Of a stretch of 64,000 nt of DNA, positions 32,941 through 43,856 are shown in pieces (positions within the stretch are counted from its first letter, which is position 1; each line of letters opens with the position of its first letter). Made by a program: the position numbers and the translations under genes. Under the pieces are notes generated by a model, which had not been told where the DNA came from, did not search any database, and saw only the letters and a list, made by a program, of their open reading frames with translations. This DNA is from Dehalococcoidia bacterium (GTDB lineage Bacteria > Chloroflexota > Dehalococcoidia > SM23-28-2). The stretch is taken from assembly GCA_030615765.1 (NCBI GenBank), contig JAUWYP010000001.1, positions 124,001 to 188,000 of the forward strand, given 5' to 3'.

Positions 32941-33119
32941 GCCAACCCCCTTCAGGTCTGCGGACGAATCGCCGATGTGTATCAGAGAGAGTACGCGTCT
33001 AGAGTAGCGTCTCTGTGACTCGACGTAAAGCCTTTGCGCCGCGCGGAACGGCCGTGGTCTGCAGTCCGGCCGGTGGCTGATCTAGGCCTGCGCTCGGTCG
33101 GCTGGTGTGTGGGGGCTAC

Positions 33120-35405
33120 CTATGCCTTGGCGACCTCGGCCAGCTTCGCCTCCGCGTCGGCGATGATCTGACGGGTCTTGTCGATGACGTCGGGGGTGAC
33201 GGAGATGGAGGTGATGCCCCACTCCACCAGCTTCTCGGTCAGATCCGGATAGTCGGACGGGGCCTGGCCGCAGATGGACGAGGTGACGCCCCGCGCCTTG
33301 GCCGTCTTGATGAGATGCTCCAGGGCCACCAGCACCGCGTCGTTGCGCTCGTCGAACTCGGCGGCGAAGCGGGCGTTATCGCGGTCGATCCCGAGGACGA
33401 GCTGGGTGAGGTCGTTGGAGCCGATGGAGATGCCGTCGATGCCGACATCGAGGAACTGGTCCAGGATGAGGGCGTTGGAGGGCACCTCAGCCATCATCCA
33501 CAGCTTGAAGTCCTGGGAGGGCGCCAGCCCTTCGCGTACCATGACCTCCCTCACGCCGGCCAGCTCCTCAGGGGTGCGCACGAAGGGGATCATCACCCAC
33601 AGGTTGGGATAGTCTTTTCGTACTCGCTTGATGGCCTCGAGCTCGAGGCGGAAGATGTCGATGTCGCGGATGTAGCGAGAGGCGCCCCGATAGCCGATCA
33701 TGGGGTTCTCTTCGAATTCCTCGTATTTGTCGCCGCCGCGCAGGTTGCGGTACTCGTTGGTCTTGAAGTCGTTGGTGCGGTAGACCACCGGGCGGGGATG
33801 GAAGGCACTGGCAAACTTGCGCAGGCTGTCGGTCAGCTTGTCGATGTACTCCTCGCTCCGCCCCTCGTCGATGGCGAGTTGAGGGTGCTCACCGATCTGG
33901 GCGATCATGAACTCGGCCCGCAGGAGTCCCACGCCGTCGACGTTGCGGGCGGCGACGACATCGGCCAGGTCCGGGTCCGCCAGGTTGACGTAGACTTTGG
34001 TGCGCGTCTTGATGTCTGCCACTACCGCCTGGCGGGCTTTTTCCTGGGCAGCCCAGGCCAGCCGAGTCTCGGCGCGGCCGTCGTAGACCTTGCCCTGGCC
34101 ACCGTCGACGGTCACCAGCTGGTCTGTGTGCAATGTCGTGGTCGCTTCCCCCGCTCCCACCACGCAGGGAATGCCCAACTCACGGCTGACAATAGCAGCG
34201 TGGCAGGTACGGCCACCGCGGTCGGTGACGATGGCCGCCGCCCGCTTCATGGCCGGCACGAAGTCGGGGGTGGTCATCTCTGACACCAGGATGTCGCCCT
34301 CCTTTACGCGGTCGATCTCAGAGGAGCTGAGGATAATCTTCACCGGCCCCACCGCCGCCCCCGGGCTGGCCGGGGAGCCACTGAGAAGCAGCGGCGCCGT
34401 CTCCTCCGCCTCCTCCGTCTCCGCCTTGGCGACGGCCAGGGCGGTCACCGGGCGCGTCTGGAGGATGTCCAGCTCGCCCCCTTCCTCCGCCCACTCGATG
34501 TCCTGGGGGAAGTCGTAGTGCTCCTCCACCCGCTTGCCGATGGTGGCCAGAGCGACGATCTGCTCATCGCTCAGCTTCTGCTGCTTGCGTAGCTCGTCCG
34601 GGACAGCAAGCCAAACGTTGATCTCGCCCTCGCCATCTGCCTTGGGATTCCTGACCAGTTGCCGCTCCTGGTTGACCACCCGCTTCTCCAGGATGCGCAG
34701 GCTGGCCTTGTCCAGCACGTAGAGGTCGGGCGTGATCTCGCCCGAGACGATGGCCTCCCCCAGGCCGAAGACGGCCTCAATAGCGATCTTGGAGCGATCG
34801 CCGCTGACCGGCTCGAGGGTGAACATGACCCCGGAGCGGGAGGATTGCACCATGCGCTGCACAGGAACAGCGATGGCCACCTTCATGTGCTCGAACCCCT
34901 TGTCGGCGCGGTAGAAGATAGCCCGTGCCTCGAAGAGGGAGGCCCAGCAGGCGCGCACGGCGTCCACCACCTCATCCTCACCCACCACGTTCAGGAAAGT
35001 GGCCTGCTGGCCGGCGAAAGAGGCGTCGGCGAGGTCCTCGGCGGTGGCCGAGCTGCGTACAGCTACCGGGCCGCCGCCCAGCTCGCGATAGGCCTTCTTG
35101 ATCGCAGCGGCGATCTGCTGAGGCACAGGGGCACCGCGTATGAGGGATTTTATCTCCTCAGAGACCTTCTGAAGCCGAGCGCTGTCGTTATAGTCCAGAG
35201 GAGAAAGGAGCTTCTGGATGATGGGGCGAAGACCGGCTTGCTCAAGGAACCGGGTATAGGTGTGGGCAGTGACAATGAATCCCGGGGGTACCGGGATCTG
35301 AGCTTGGGTCATCTCCCCGAGGTTGGCTCCCTTTCCACCCACCAGGGGGATGTCTTTCTTGCCGACCTCCTTGAACCATAGCACCTCTCGCTCGCTAGCC
35401 CTCAT
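33120..35405 (-). CDS. ppsA: Phosphoenolpyruvate synthase (pyruvate, water dikinase)
   Basis: A 761-residue PEP synthase. The ATP-binding domain is N-terminal (LVGGKGANLGEM, then VAVRSSATAEDLADASFAGQ). The central phosphohistidine swivel has GGRTCHAAIVSRELGIPCVV, where His is phosphorylated. The C-terminal TIM barrel has NDLTQLVLGIDRDN and the catalytic Cys of SSICGQAPSD. It makes PEP from pyruvate and ATP for gluconeogenesis or anaplerosis. It is transcribed alone from a good promoter (35464-35492). The length is normal. Confidence 0.95.
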   Translation of the reverse strand: MRASEREVLWFKEVGKKDIPLVGGKGANLGEMTQAQIPVPPGFIVTAHTYTRFLEQAGLRPIIQKLLSPLDYNDSARLQKVSEEIKSLIRGAPVPQQIAAAIKKAYRELGGGPVAVRSSATAEDLADASFAGQQATFLNVVGEDEVVDAVRACWASLFEARAIFYRADKGFEHMKVAIAVPVQRMVQSSRSGVMFTLEPVSGDRSKIAIEAVFGLGEAIVSGEITPDLYVLDKASLRILEKRVVNQERQLVRNPKADGEGEINVWLAVPDELRKQQKLSDEQIVALATIGKRVEEHYDFPQDIEWAEEGGELDILQTRPVTALAVAKAETEEAEETAPLLLSGSPASPGAAVGPVKIILSSSEIDRVKEGDILVSEMTTPDFVPAMKRAAAIVTDRGGRTCHAAIVSRELGIPCVVGAGEATTTLHTDQLVTVDGGQGKVYDGRAETRLAWAAQEKARQAVVADIKTRTKVYVNLADPDLADVVAARNVDGVGLLRAEFMIAQIGEHPQLAIDEGRSEEYIDKLTDSLRKFASAFHPRPVVYRTNDFKTNEYRNLRGGDKYEEFEENPMIGYRGASRYIRDIDIFRLELEAIKRVRKDYPNLWVMIPFVRTPEELAGVREVMVREGLAPSQDFKLWMMAEVPSNALILDQFLDVGIDGISIGSNDLTQLVLGIDRDNARFAAEFDERNDAVLVALEHLIKTAKARGVTSSICGQAPSDYPDLTEKLVEWGITSISVTPDVIDKTRQIIADAEAKLAEVAKA

Positions 35406-35463
35406 TTAGCTCGCCTCCTTGCGCCTTCAGGCTGTATCCTCGCCGGTTCAGGGGCTACCGCAT

Positions 35464-35492
35464 ATTATATGCATGCCCCTCCAGCCTGTCCA
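35464..35492 (-). promoter_or_regulatory. Promoter of ppsA
   Basis: On the minus strand, TATAAT (35469-35464) with TGGACA (35492-35487) after a 17-bp spacer; 6 of 6 and 5 of 6 matches. The start near 35457 gives a leader of about 50 nt before the ATG at 35405. Confidence 0.7.
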
Positions 35493-35596
35493 GAGACAGT
35501 TCAGGCTATTCTATAGCTGCGTATACGATAGACGATCGAGGAGGCCCTCTGTTACTGTCCTGGTCGCCCAAATTGGCGGCAATTGCGCTCCTGCGC

Positions 35597-37444
<1,848 letters not shown>

Positions 37445-37553
37445 GCTGTCAGCCTCCTCCAGGTTGGGCTCACAGGGAACCAATCATAGAATACAACGAC
37501 AATGCAAGCGATTGGGCTAAACCATGAGGGGAAATTCCCCGACTTGAGGGCCA

Positions 37554-38408
37554 TCACCTTGGGGCCAGCTCCCGCACGCGCTGAACAACCTCGTCCACCG
37601 CCCAATCGGGGGTGGATGCGCCCGCTGTTATGCCCACCTTCGCTCTCCCGATCAGCCACTGCCCTTCCAGTTCGGCTGCGGTCTCGATGTGATGGGTCTC
37701 CACGCCCACTTCGTGGCAGACCTCTGCCAGGTGGCGGCTGTTGGCGCTGTTGTGGCCGCCGATCACCAACATCAGTTCGACCTCCTGAGCCAGTTCTCGG
37801 GCCGCCGCCTGCTGGCCAGCGGTAACATTGCACAGCGTATTGACCACTTGCAGTTCGCTGATCTGAGCCAGGCGCTCACGCAGCAGGCGATTCATGAAGG
37901 CGGCGAAGCGGGCCGGACTCTGGGTGGTCTGGGGAATGATGGCCACTCGCGACAAGAGTCCCTGGGGCAGGGAATGAACATCCTCCTCGGTCACAGCGAT
38001 GCCCTTCCCCTGAGCCCAGCTCAGGACCCCTTTCACCTCGCGGTGATCGGCGTCACCGTAAACAATAACCGTGAATCCGTTCTCGGCCATCTTCTTAGCC
38101 CACCGCTGGGAGCGGGTGACGATGGGGCAGGTGGTATCGATAATCTCCAGACCCTTGGCCTTCGCTTCCTCCAGCACCTTCGGGCCCACGCCGTGGGCGG
38201 CGATAGCCACCGCTTTGCCGCTCACGCCATCGATGCTGGTGGTCACCTGAACGCCCTTCTCGGCCAGGGCGGCCACCACCTGGGGATTATGGACGATGGG
38301 CCCCAGGCTGATGATCTGACCGCGTTCGCTGGCAGCCTTCTCCATTATGCTGATGGCCCGCCGCACGCCCCAGCAGAAGCCCATCTCCTTCGCCAGCACG
38401 ATCTCCAC
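37554..38408 (-). CDS. ispH: 4-hydroxy-3-methylbut-2-enyl diphosphate reductase IspH
   Basis: A 284-residue IspH. The [4Fe-4S] cysteines are Cys12 (MGFCWGVRRA), Cys94 (DTTCPIV) and Cys193 (NTLCNVT). The substrate-binding GPIVHNP and AAHGVGP loops carry His40 and His72. It makes IPP and DMAPP in the last step of the MEP pathway, so isoprenoids here come from that route. It is downstream of plsC and cmk on the same strand (15 bp gap), a common grouping. Confidence 0.96.
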   Translation of the reverse strand: MEIVLAKEMGFCWGVRRAISIMEKAASERGQIISLGPIVHNPQVVAALAEKGVQVTTSIDGVSGKAVAIAAHGVGPKVLEEAKAKGLEIIDTTCPIVTRSQRWAKKMAENGFTVIVYGDADHREVKGVLSWAQGKGIAVTEEDVHSLPQGLLSRVAIIPQTTQSPARFAAFMNRLLRERLAQISELQVVNTLCNVTAGQQAAARELAQEVELMLVIGGHNSANSRHLAEVCHEVGVETHHIETAAELEGQWLIGRAKVGITAGASTPDWAVDEVVQRVRELAPR

Positions 38409-38423
38409 AGCTACACTCGCTCT

Positions 38424-39116
38424 CTAGGTCAGGCCGATACCCTCGGTTTGCCCTTTCGATTGGTTGGCCACCAGCTCAGCGTACACGCCTCGATACTCCT
38501 CAGGGAGAAGCAGGGCGATCTCCTTCATGATCCGCTCGGTGCACTGTTCGACCATCTCGGTGTTGAGGCGACGGCCCTTGGGTAACTCAAAGGGCTTGCC
38601 GAAGACCACGCCCACCCGTGTTATGCGGAAGAAAGAGCGAGGGACGGCCACCCCTGCGGTGCCAGTAACCGCCACCGGCACGATGGGGGCACCGCTGCGC
38701 AGGGCTATGATGGCTGTGCCTGGCTGCCCCTTGCTCAGGCCTGGCTTGCGACTACGAGTGCCCTCGGGGAACATGCCCAGCACCTGGTTCTGGCGTAGGA
38801 CCTTCTCCGCCTTGCGCAGGGCTGCCAGATCGGCCCCGAATCGCTGCACGGGAATGAATCCGGCGAGTGTGTACAGAGGCCCGATGATGGGCGTCTCCCA
38901 CAGCTCGACCTTGCCCATATAGATGATGCGCCTCGGCATCAAGACGGCCAGAAGAGGCGGGTCGAGCAAGTTCACATGGTTGGAGGCCAGGATGAGCGGG
39001 CCCCGCCTTGGTACGTTCTCCAGTCCCACCACCTGCTTGCGCGTCCAGACAAGCAGGATGAGGCCGAACACCAGTTTGGTGAACCGGTAGAACAGAGCGA
39101 TCGCTACGGTTCTCAC
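38424..39116 (-). CDS. plsC: 1-acyl-sn-glycerol-3-phosphate acyltransferase PlsC
   Basis: A 230-residue acyltransferase. The catalytic motif is SNHVNLLDPPLLA (HX4D), with a second motif FIPVQRFGAD, FPEGTRSRKPG and IVPVAVTG in the usual order. A hydrophobic N-terminal helix (about 8-22) anchors it to the membrane. It acylates lysophosphatidate in phospholipid synthesis. It overlaps the end of cmk by 4 bp (ATGA), so it is translationally coupled. Confidence 0.92.
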   Translation of the reverse strand: MRTVAIALFYRFTKLVFGLILLVWTRKQVVGLENVPRRGPLILASNHVNLLDPPLLAVLMPRRIIYMGKVELWETPIIGPLYTLAGFIPVQRFGADLAALRKAEKVLRQNQVLGMFPEGTRSRKPGLSKGQPGTAIIALRSGAPIVPVAVTGTAGVAVPRSFFRITRVGVVFGKPFELPKGRRLNTEMVEQCTERIMKEIALLLPEEYRGVYAELVANQSKGQTEGIGLT

Positions 39117-39862
39117 GACCTGCCCTCCGCCAGGGTCAGCACCTTCTCCACCACCTGCTCCTGGTTCAGGCCATCGGTGTTGATGACGATGGCGTCCTCA
39201 GCCGCCCTCAGAGGCGAATCCTCCCTCTCCGAATCAATGGCGTCCCGGCGCAGGATCCGTTGACGGACGTCGCTCTCGGTGAAAGGCCTCCCCAGGGCGG
39301 CCATTTCCTCCTGCCGCCGCCGCGCTCGCTCCTCTGGGGAGGCATCCAGATAGACCTTCAGGTCAGCATTGGGCAGAACCACCGTGCCGATGTCGCGGCC
39401 GGCCATCACCACCTTGCGCCGACTGGCCAGCCGCCGCTGAACAGCCACCATGGCCCGCCGTACCTGGGGCACGCGCGAAACCAGAGACACGCCCGCCTCC
39501 ACCTCCGGCTGCCTGAGGACGGATGTCCGGTCCTCACCGTCGACCCAGATGGTACAGCGCTCGCAGGATCCGGCTGCCGGCGGCCCCAGCTTCATATCCA
39601 CCCGGGCAGCCAATCCGGCCAGGCCCTGCTCGTCCTCCAAGTGAACGCTCCGCTGAAGGGCCAACCAGGTCAGGGCACGATACGTCGCGCCAGTGTCCAG
39701 GAAGAGATATCCGAGCCTTTCGGCCACCAGATGCCCCACGCTGCTCTTGCCCGAGGCGCTGGGGCCGTCGATGGCGATGGTTCGGGGAAGCTTTTTCTTC
39801 CCCCCGCCTGCCATTGCCATCTGGCCCTGGACTGTTGGCCTTCGCCGATCTGCCTCCGTCAC
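39113..39862 (-). CDS. cmk: Cytidylate kinase Cmk
   Basis: A 249-residue CMP kinase. The P-loop is IDGPSASGKSSVG. The CMP-binding region has GYLFLDTGATYRALTWLALQ, and later RDIGTVVLPNADLKVYLDAS and the LID segment. It phosphorylates CMP and dCMP. The start is GTG at 39862; an in-frame ATG 14 codons later is equally possible because the first residues are not conserved and no ribosome site is clear. It heads the cmk-plsC-ispH run. Confidence 0.93.
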   Translation of the reverse strand: MTEADRRRPTVQGQMAMAGGGKKKLPRTIAIDGPSASGKSSVGHLVAERLGYLFLDTGATYRALTWLALQRSVHLEDEQGLAGLAARVDMKLGPPAAGSCERCTIWVDGEDRTSVLRQPEVEAGVSLVSRVPQVRRAMVAVQRRLASRRKVVMAGRDIGTVVLPNADLKVYLDASPEERARRRQEEMAALGRPFTESDVRQRILRRDAIDSEREDSPLRAAEDAIVINTDGLNQEQVVEKVLTLAEGRS

Positions 39863-39885
39863 GCTTATAGATTACTCCAAACCCG

Positions 39886-41676
39886 CTAGAGAGGGCGAGC
39901 CCTTTTCCTCCATCGCCACCAGACAAAGAAGGCCATCGCTGCGGCAGCAGCAGCCGCCGGCGGCGCCATGGCCAAGACCAGCACGACCGGCGAGAAGCCA
40001 TCGCTTTCGTCGCTCCCTGCGGCGACACCCTCCCCTCCCTGGGTAGACTGGTCAGCCCTCCGTTCTCTGTACAAGACGATCGGCGTCCGAGTGGGCTCTC
40101 CCTCGGAGTCCATCTCGCTCTGGGAAGATCCATCGTGACCGGAGACAGTGGTCTCTGGGTTTGCCGCCGTGGCGCCCAGCGCCGCGGGCGACGGGTGCGG
40201 CGAATCGGGCGACGATGATGGCTCAGGCTCCGCTGCAGGCAGAACCGCCGACGCAGTAGGGGTTTCGCTGCTGGCAAAGGTGGGCGATGGCTGTGGCGTC
40301 TCTACGGGCTGAGGGGGCATAGCCGTCTCGCCAAAGGAGATAGCGTCGAAGTAGACCGTCCCCTCCGCCTCCGAGCGGGGGTCGAGCATCAGGCGCACCT
40401 TGGCGCTGGCAGCCTCAGCGGGGGCCACCACTGGGCCGCTGGTGAGAAAGCGAAAGCGGGGGGAGTCGTCCGTCAGGCGAGTCGTGGAATCGACGCTGTC
40501 GATGGCTTTGCCACTCCCATCAGAGCTGTCGTACCAGGAGAGGCGCAGATAGGCGGCCTCGACGTTGGCATCGTTCTTCAGAGCGTAGCCGCTGAGAACG
40601 TAGGCCCCGCCTCCTTCTACAGTCACCGTCTGGAAGGCCCACTTGGTGGAGGTCGTCCGGCTGGTGAAGGCGGCAGCGAACTGCCCCTCCCACCTGGCGG
40701 CGCTGCTGCGCGACAGCTCGCCGCCGTACTTCCGCCAGCCGACGGGTTTGCCGTCATCTTCCGCCTCCTCAAAGCCGCCGTTTACCAGCCCGGCGGTTGG
40801 CGTCGGGGTGGAGAGCGAAGGCGTGGCAGTGGGAGTAGCCGTGGGCGAAGGACTGGCCATAGGCGAGGGCGTGGGCGATGCGGTCGGCTCAGGCGAAGGC
40901 GAGGGGCTAGCGGTGGGCGAGGGGCTAGCAGTGGGCGATGGCGTTTGCGTGGGCGTCGGCGTGGGGGTGGGAGTAGGCGAAGGCGAGGGGCTGACAGTGG
41001 GCGAGGGCGTGGGCGAGGGGCTAGCGGTGGGCGAGGGCGTTTGCGTCGGGCTGGGGCTGGGGGTAGGCGATGGCGTTTGCGTGGGCGTCGGCGTGGGGGT
41101 GGGAGTGGGTGTAGGTGTAGGAGCAGGCGGGCCGGTGAAGCTGAAGTCGTCCAGGTAGACGGTGGCGTTGCTTTGCTCAATGACAATGCCGACACGCGCT
41201 GAACGGCTGCCCGCCGGTGCTGCACCAATGTCCAGAACCAGAGAATGCCACAGGCCAGGCGGCTCCAGGATGGTAGTCTCGGATGGATCCTGCGGAGTGA
41301 CAAGTTGCTGCCCGTAGCATTCCGCCTCCCCGTACCACCGTATGAGAAGGAAGGCGGACACCCAGGGTGTTTCGTTGGGAGCCGCAGCGTAGCCCTGGAA
41401 CGTGTATGCACTGCCCTCGGAAGCGGGCACACACTGCCTGACGTAATGGTAGAAGCTACCGTCGGTAACAAGGACTCCGGCGACAGAGCCGTCACGGCCT
41501 AGGCTCTGCACGACTTGCAAGGCTCCTCCCTTGGCCATCCAGGGATCAGTAGTACCGTCCTCAAACCCCCCGTTGGCGAGGAGTTCGTTGTCCTGAGCGG
41601 GCGTCCCTGAGGCTAGCAGCGCCGATAAGAGCACGGCCAGGAGCCAGGCAAGCGCCCAGGCCTTCCATCGTCCCAT
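39886..41676 (-). CDS. Secreted, anchored NGGFE-repeat protein with long Pro/Ser/Thr stalk
   Basis: A 596-residue exported protein. A signal peptide lies at about 6-27. Two jelly-roll-like domains each begin NGGFE (residues about 35-185 and 300-450), similar to carbohydrate-binding-type modules. They are joined by about 110 residues of Pro-Thr-Ser repeats ([18 protein letters not shown] and similar). A second disordered stretch precedes a C-terminal helix (about 565-588) ending RWRKRARPL. The likely role is adhesion or glycan binding at the cell surface, inferred from layout. It has its own promoter at 41721-41748. Confidence 0.75.
   Translation of the reverse strand: MGRWKAWALAWLLAVLLSALLASGTPAQDNELLANGGFEDGTTDPWMAKGGALQVVQSLGRDGSVAGVLVTDGSFYHYVRQCVPASEGSAYTFQGYAAAPNETPWVSAFLLIRWYGEAECYGQQLVTPQDPSETTILEPPGLWHSLVLDIGAAPAGSRSARVGIVIEQSNATVYLDDFSFTGPPAPTPTPTPTPTPTPTQTPSPTPSPSPTQTPSPTASPSPTPSPTVSPSPSPTPTPTPTPTQTPSPTASPSPTASPSPSPEPTASPTPSPMASPSPTATPTATPSLSTPTPTAGLVNGGFEEAEDDGKPVGWRKYGGELSRSSAARWEGQFAAAFTSRTTSTKWAFQTVTVEGGGAYVLSGYALKNDANVEAAYLRLSWYDSSDGSGKAIDSVDSTTRLTDDSPRFRFLTSGPVVAPAEAASAKVRLMLDPRSEAEGTVYFDAISFGETAMPPQPVETPQPSPTFASSETPTASAVLPAAEPEPSSSPDSPHPSPAALGATAANPETTVSGHDGSSQSEMDSEGEPTRTPIVLYRERRADQSTQGGEGVAAGSDESDGFSPVVLVLAMAPPAAAAAAAMAFFVWWRWRKRARPL
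40790..41135. repeat. Tandem short-repeat tract coding the Pro/Ser/Thr stalk
   Basis: About 345 bp of imperfect 6- to 18-bp repeats (GTGGGCGAGGGC-type on the plus strand), in frame with the stalk of the NGGFE protein. Such tracts expand and contract by slippage in multiples that keep the frame. Confidence 0.8.
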
Positions 41677-41681
41677 GGTGG

Positions 41682-41718
41682 GGCTGCCTTTCGGCCTGCG
41701 GCGGCAGGCAGAGCAGCC
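41682..41718. repeat. CTGCCT...AGGCAG inverted repeat
   Basis: Nested inverted repeat in the leader of the NGGFE protein: outer GGCTGC/GCAGCC (41682-41687, 41713-41718) and an inner CCTGC/GCAGG pair. It shares the CTGCC/GGCAG core with elements at 49394 and 61167. Confidence 0.5.
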
Positions 41719-41720
41719 CT

Positions 41721-41748
41721 ATTGTAGAAGGGAATGAGGAAAAGTCAA
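41721..41748 (-). promoter_or_regulatory. Promoter of NGGFE-repeat protein
   Basis: On the minus strand, TACAAT (41726-41721) and TTGACT (41748-41743) with a 16-bp spacer; 5 of 6 matches in each box. The transcript would start near 41714, inside the inverted repeat. Confidence 0.5.
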
Positions 41749-41769
41749 TAAGGGCGGCGAATCGTGCCC

Positions 41770-42783
41770 TTAGATGGCTCGATGGAGGCGGGGGTTGGCG
41801 ACGATGCCGGGGATGCGGCCGCGCTTGGCCACCGGCTTGCCCTCCACCTCCTTGATGTCGGCGGTGAAATCGACGGGGCGAGCGCCGCTGATGTAGCTGC
41901 CCACGCCGAAGCTGTCCACCGGGGCGCCCGCCTCCAAGAACGCACGGATGCGGGCCGGGGTCACGCCGCCGCTGACGAATAGCTTCACGTGTTGAAAGCC
42001 CGCCAGGTCGAGGCGAGCCCGCGCCTCTATTACCAGGTCGGGAGTAACGCCCCCCCGCTCGCCGGGAGTGTCCAGGCGGACGCCGTGGAGGCGATCGCCC
42101 AGGGCCTCAGCGACCTGCAGGGCCTCCTCCGGCTCGTCGTGGAAGGTGTCCACCAGGACGATGCGGGGCACCTCGGGCGGCATGTGCTTGTCGAAGGCTA
42201 CCGCCGCCCGCGCTGTATCGCCGAAGCAGATGATTATGGCGTGGGGCATAGTCCCCGAAGGGCTCACCCCCGCCACTTCGGCGCCTACGGGGGTGGAACA
42301 GGAGACGCAGCCGCCTACCGTGGCCGCGTAGTCCATAGCCGCCACCACCGCCGGGTGAACGTGGCGGGCGCCAAAGCTCACTATGGGCACCCCCTGGGCA
42401 GCCTCCACGCATTCATGGGCGGCGGTGGCCCAGCCACTCTCGTGGGCCAGGATGCCCAGGATGGCCGTCTCGTAGACGCCGAAGGAGAGATAGGAGGCGG
42501 TGACCCGCAGGACGATCTCCTTGAGCCGAAAGGGATCACCCTCGTTCAGGGCCCAGACCTCGGCGTCGGGTGGGAGGGCTTGGCCAAGGAGAGCCAGCAC
42601 CTCCTTCATGCCGCAGAGGGTGCCATCGCCGCTGGGAAAGAACTCCATGGTCACGCGCGGGTTGACCCCCTCCAGTTCCATGATGCGATTCGTGCGCAGG
42701 AAATAGACATCGGAGGTATCGCCGGCCAGGACCTGTGGGGACAGAGGGAAAGGAGACTCGCTCACAGGCTGCTCTTCTGTCAT
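41770..42783 (-). CDS. Nicotinate phosphoribosyltransferase-like protein
   Basis: A 337-residue member of the nicotinate/quinolinate phosphoribosyltransferase family, with the TIM-barrel features SFGARHVHPAVVAAMDYAA, GVRLDTPGERGG and KLFVSGGVTPARIRAF (phosphate-binding turn). It is shorter than E. coli PncB and resembles the archaeal-type NAPRTase. It would convert nicotinate plus PRPP to nicotinate mononucleotide. It overlaps the nicotinamidase-like gene by 4 bp, giving a two-step nicotinamide salvage operon. The exact substrate is inferred from that pairing. Confidence 0.85.
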   Translation of the reverse strand: MTEEQPVSESPFPLSPQVLAGDTSDVYFLRTNRIMELEGVNPRVTMEFFPSGDGTLCGMKEVLALLGQALPPDAEVWALNEGDPFRLKEIVLRVTASYLSFGVYETAILGILAHESGWATAAHECVEAAQGVPIVSFGARHVHPAVVAAMDYAATVGGCVSCSTPVGAEVAGVSPSGTMPHAIIICFGDTARAAVAFDKHMPPEVPRIVLVDTFHDEPEEALQVAEALGDRLHGVRLDTPGERGGVTPDLVIEARARLDLAGFQHVKLFVSGGVTPARIRAFLEAGAPVDSFGVGSYISGARPVDFTADIKEVEGKPVAKRGRIPGIVANPRLHRAI

Positions 42784-43325
42784 CGCGTCCCCGTCCCTTC
42801 AGCGGGCGGACCCGTTATCAGGGCCCCCAGGATCTTCTCCATGTGCCGTAGAGCGTAGCGATGGGCTTCCTGGTCGAAGGTGGCCACGCAGTCGGCGGGC
42901 ACCTCCACCAAGTAGTCCCGATTGCGAGCATCGGCGACGGTGTGCATCACGCAGATGTCGGTGCAGACGCCCACGAAGATGATCTTGTCGGGGTTCAGGG
43001 CGCGCAGCCGCTCCTCCAGGTTGGTGCCGTAGAAGCAGCTAAAGCGGGTCTTGGGGATGACCTCATGGGCGAACTGCTGCAGCTCGGGGATGATCTCCGC
43101 TTCCTCTGTATCCCGAACGCAATGAGGTGGGAACATCTCGAACTCCTTGTCGTCGGGGGCGTGGCTATCGCAGAGGAAGATGATGTGCGAGCCCTTGGCC
43201 GTCTCCTCCTCCAGCAGGCGACGGATGTTGGGGATGATCTGGCGGTTCGCCTCCCCTACGTAGAGGGGATAGCCCTCCTCCCAGAAGCCGCGCAGCATGT
43301 CCACCACCAGCACCGCGTTGGCCAT
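42780..43325 (-). CDS. Isochorismatase-fold nicotinamidase-like hydrolase
   Basis: A 181-residue cysteine hydrolase. The catalytic triad is visible: Asp9 (VVDMLRGF), Lys92 (VIPKTRFS) and Cys125 (VGVCTDICV). A metal-binding DSH at 53-55 is consistent with nicotinamidase PncA. It would deamidate nicotinamide to nicotinate, the substrate of the following PncB-like enzyme; the ATGA overlap between the two genes supports this. GGAGG lies nine bases before the ATG. Confidence 0.85.
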   Translation of the reverse strand: MANAVLVVDMLRGFWEEGYPLYVGEANRQIIPNIRRLLEEETAKGSHIIFLCDSHAPDDKEFEMFPPHCVRDTEEAEIIPELQQFAHEVIPKTRFSCFYGTNLEERLRALNPDKIIFVGVCTDICVMHTVADARNRDYLVEVPADCVATFDQEAHRYALRHMEKILGALITGPPAEGTGTR

Positions 43326-43408
43326 CGACCCAACCTCCCCCTAAGACGAAGGCGCAGCCACTCAGCCACGCCCTCCTACACGTATCCCTCGCGGGGCTAA
43401 TCGCCTCC

Positions 43409-43777
43409 CTAGCGACGCAGGATGATCCTTCTCAGGAACACTGTCTCCTGAACGGCGTACGATCCCTCGGGCTGCTCCTCTTCCCCTTTTCTAACCGGAA
43501 GGCGGCTCGTCTTTTTCTTGGCCATCTGCCGCTTCACTAGCGACGTGGGCAGCTGGACGGCCCGCTTGCCCAGCATCCGCAGCAGCATCTGGGCGGCCGC
43601 GCCCAGAGCGAAGACGGCCGCTCCCTGGGCCACGACTGGCATTGCACTTCGCCAGGCCACGGGAAGCTGAGAGCTGTCGCGGGCAGCTGGCACCCTCACG
43701 TTGCGCAAGGAGGTGCCACACTTTCGACAGAAATTATCGTCCAGGGAGCAGAGATTACCGCAGTTGCGACAACGCAT
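43409..43777 (-). CDS. Small zinc-ribbon protein
   Basis: A 122-residue protein. An N-terminal zinc ribbon (CRNCGNLCSLDDNFCRKCG) of the zinc_ribbon_2 type is followed by a weakly hydrophobic stretch at about 46-70 (AMPVVAQGAAVFALGAAAQM) and a basic tail. No enzyme motif is present. The function is unknown. It is preceded by a promoter-like sequence with a 16-bp palindrome at the predicted transcription start. Confidence 0.65.
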   Translation of the reverse strand: MRCRNCGNLCSLDDNFCRKCGTSLRNVRVPAARDSSQLPVAWRSAMPVVAQGAAVFALGAAAQMLLRMLGKRAVQLPTSLVKRQMAKKKTSRLPVRKGEEEQPEGSYAVQETVFLRRIILRR

Positions 43778-43791
43778 AGCTCGCCTCCTTG

Positions 43792-43807
43792 GCTTGGGGC
43801 CCCAAGC
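43792..43807. promoter_or_regulatory. Perfect 16-bp palindrome, possible operator
   Basis: GCTTGGGG followed by its exact inverse CCCCAAGC, without a gap. It lies at the predicted +1 to +16 of the zinc-ribbon gene, a typical repressor position. Confidence 0.45.
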
Positions 43808-43814
43808 TGGCCCT

Positions 43815-43844
43815 ATTATAGCAGCCTGTGGAGAAAAACGACAA
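43815..43844 (-). promoter_or_regulatory. Promoter of small zinc-ribbon gene
   Basis: On the minus strand, TATAAT (43820-43815) with TTGTCG (43844-43839) after an 18-bp spacer. The -35 box is a 4 of 6 match. Confidence 0.45.
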
Positions 43845-43856
43845 CGGCGGCCCCCG

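Noticed and set aside
40790-41135. CRISPR array
   Set aside because: The repeats are short, contiguous and in frame with a protein stalk; there are no spacers and no cas genes.
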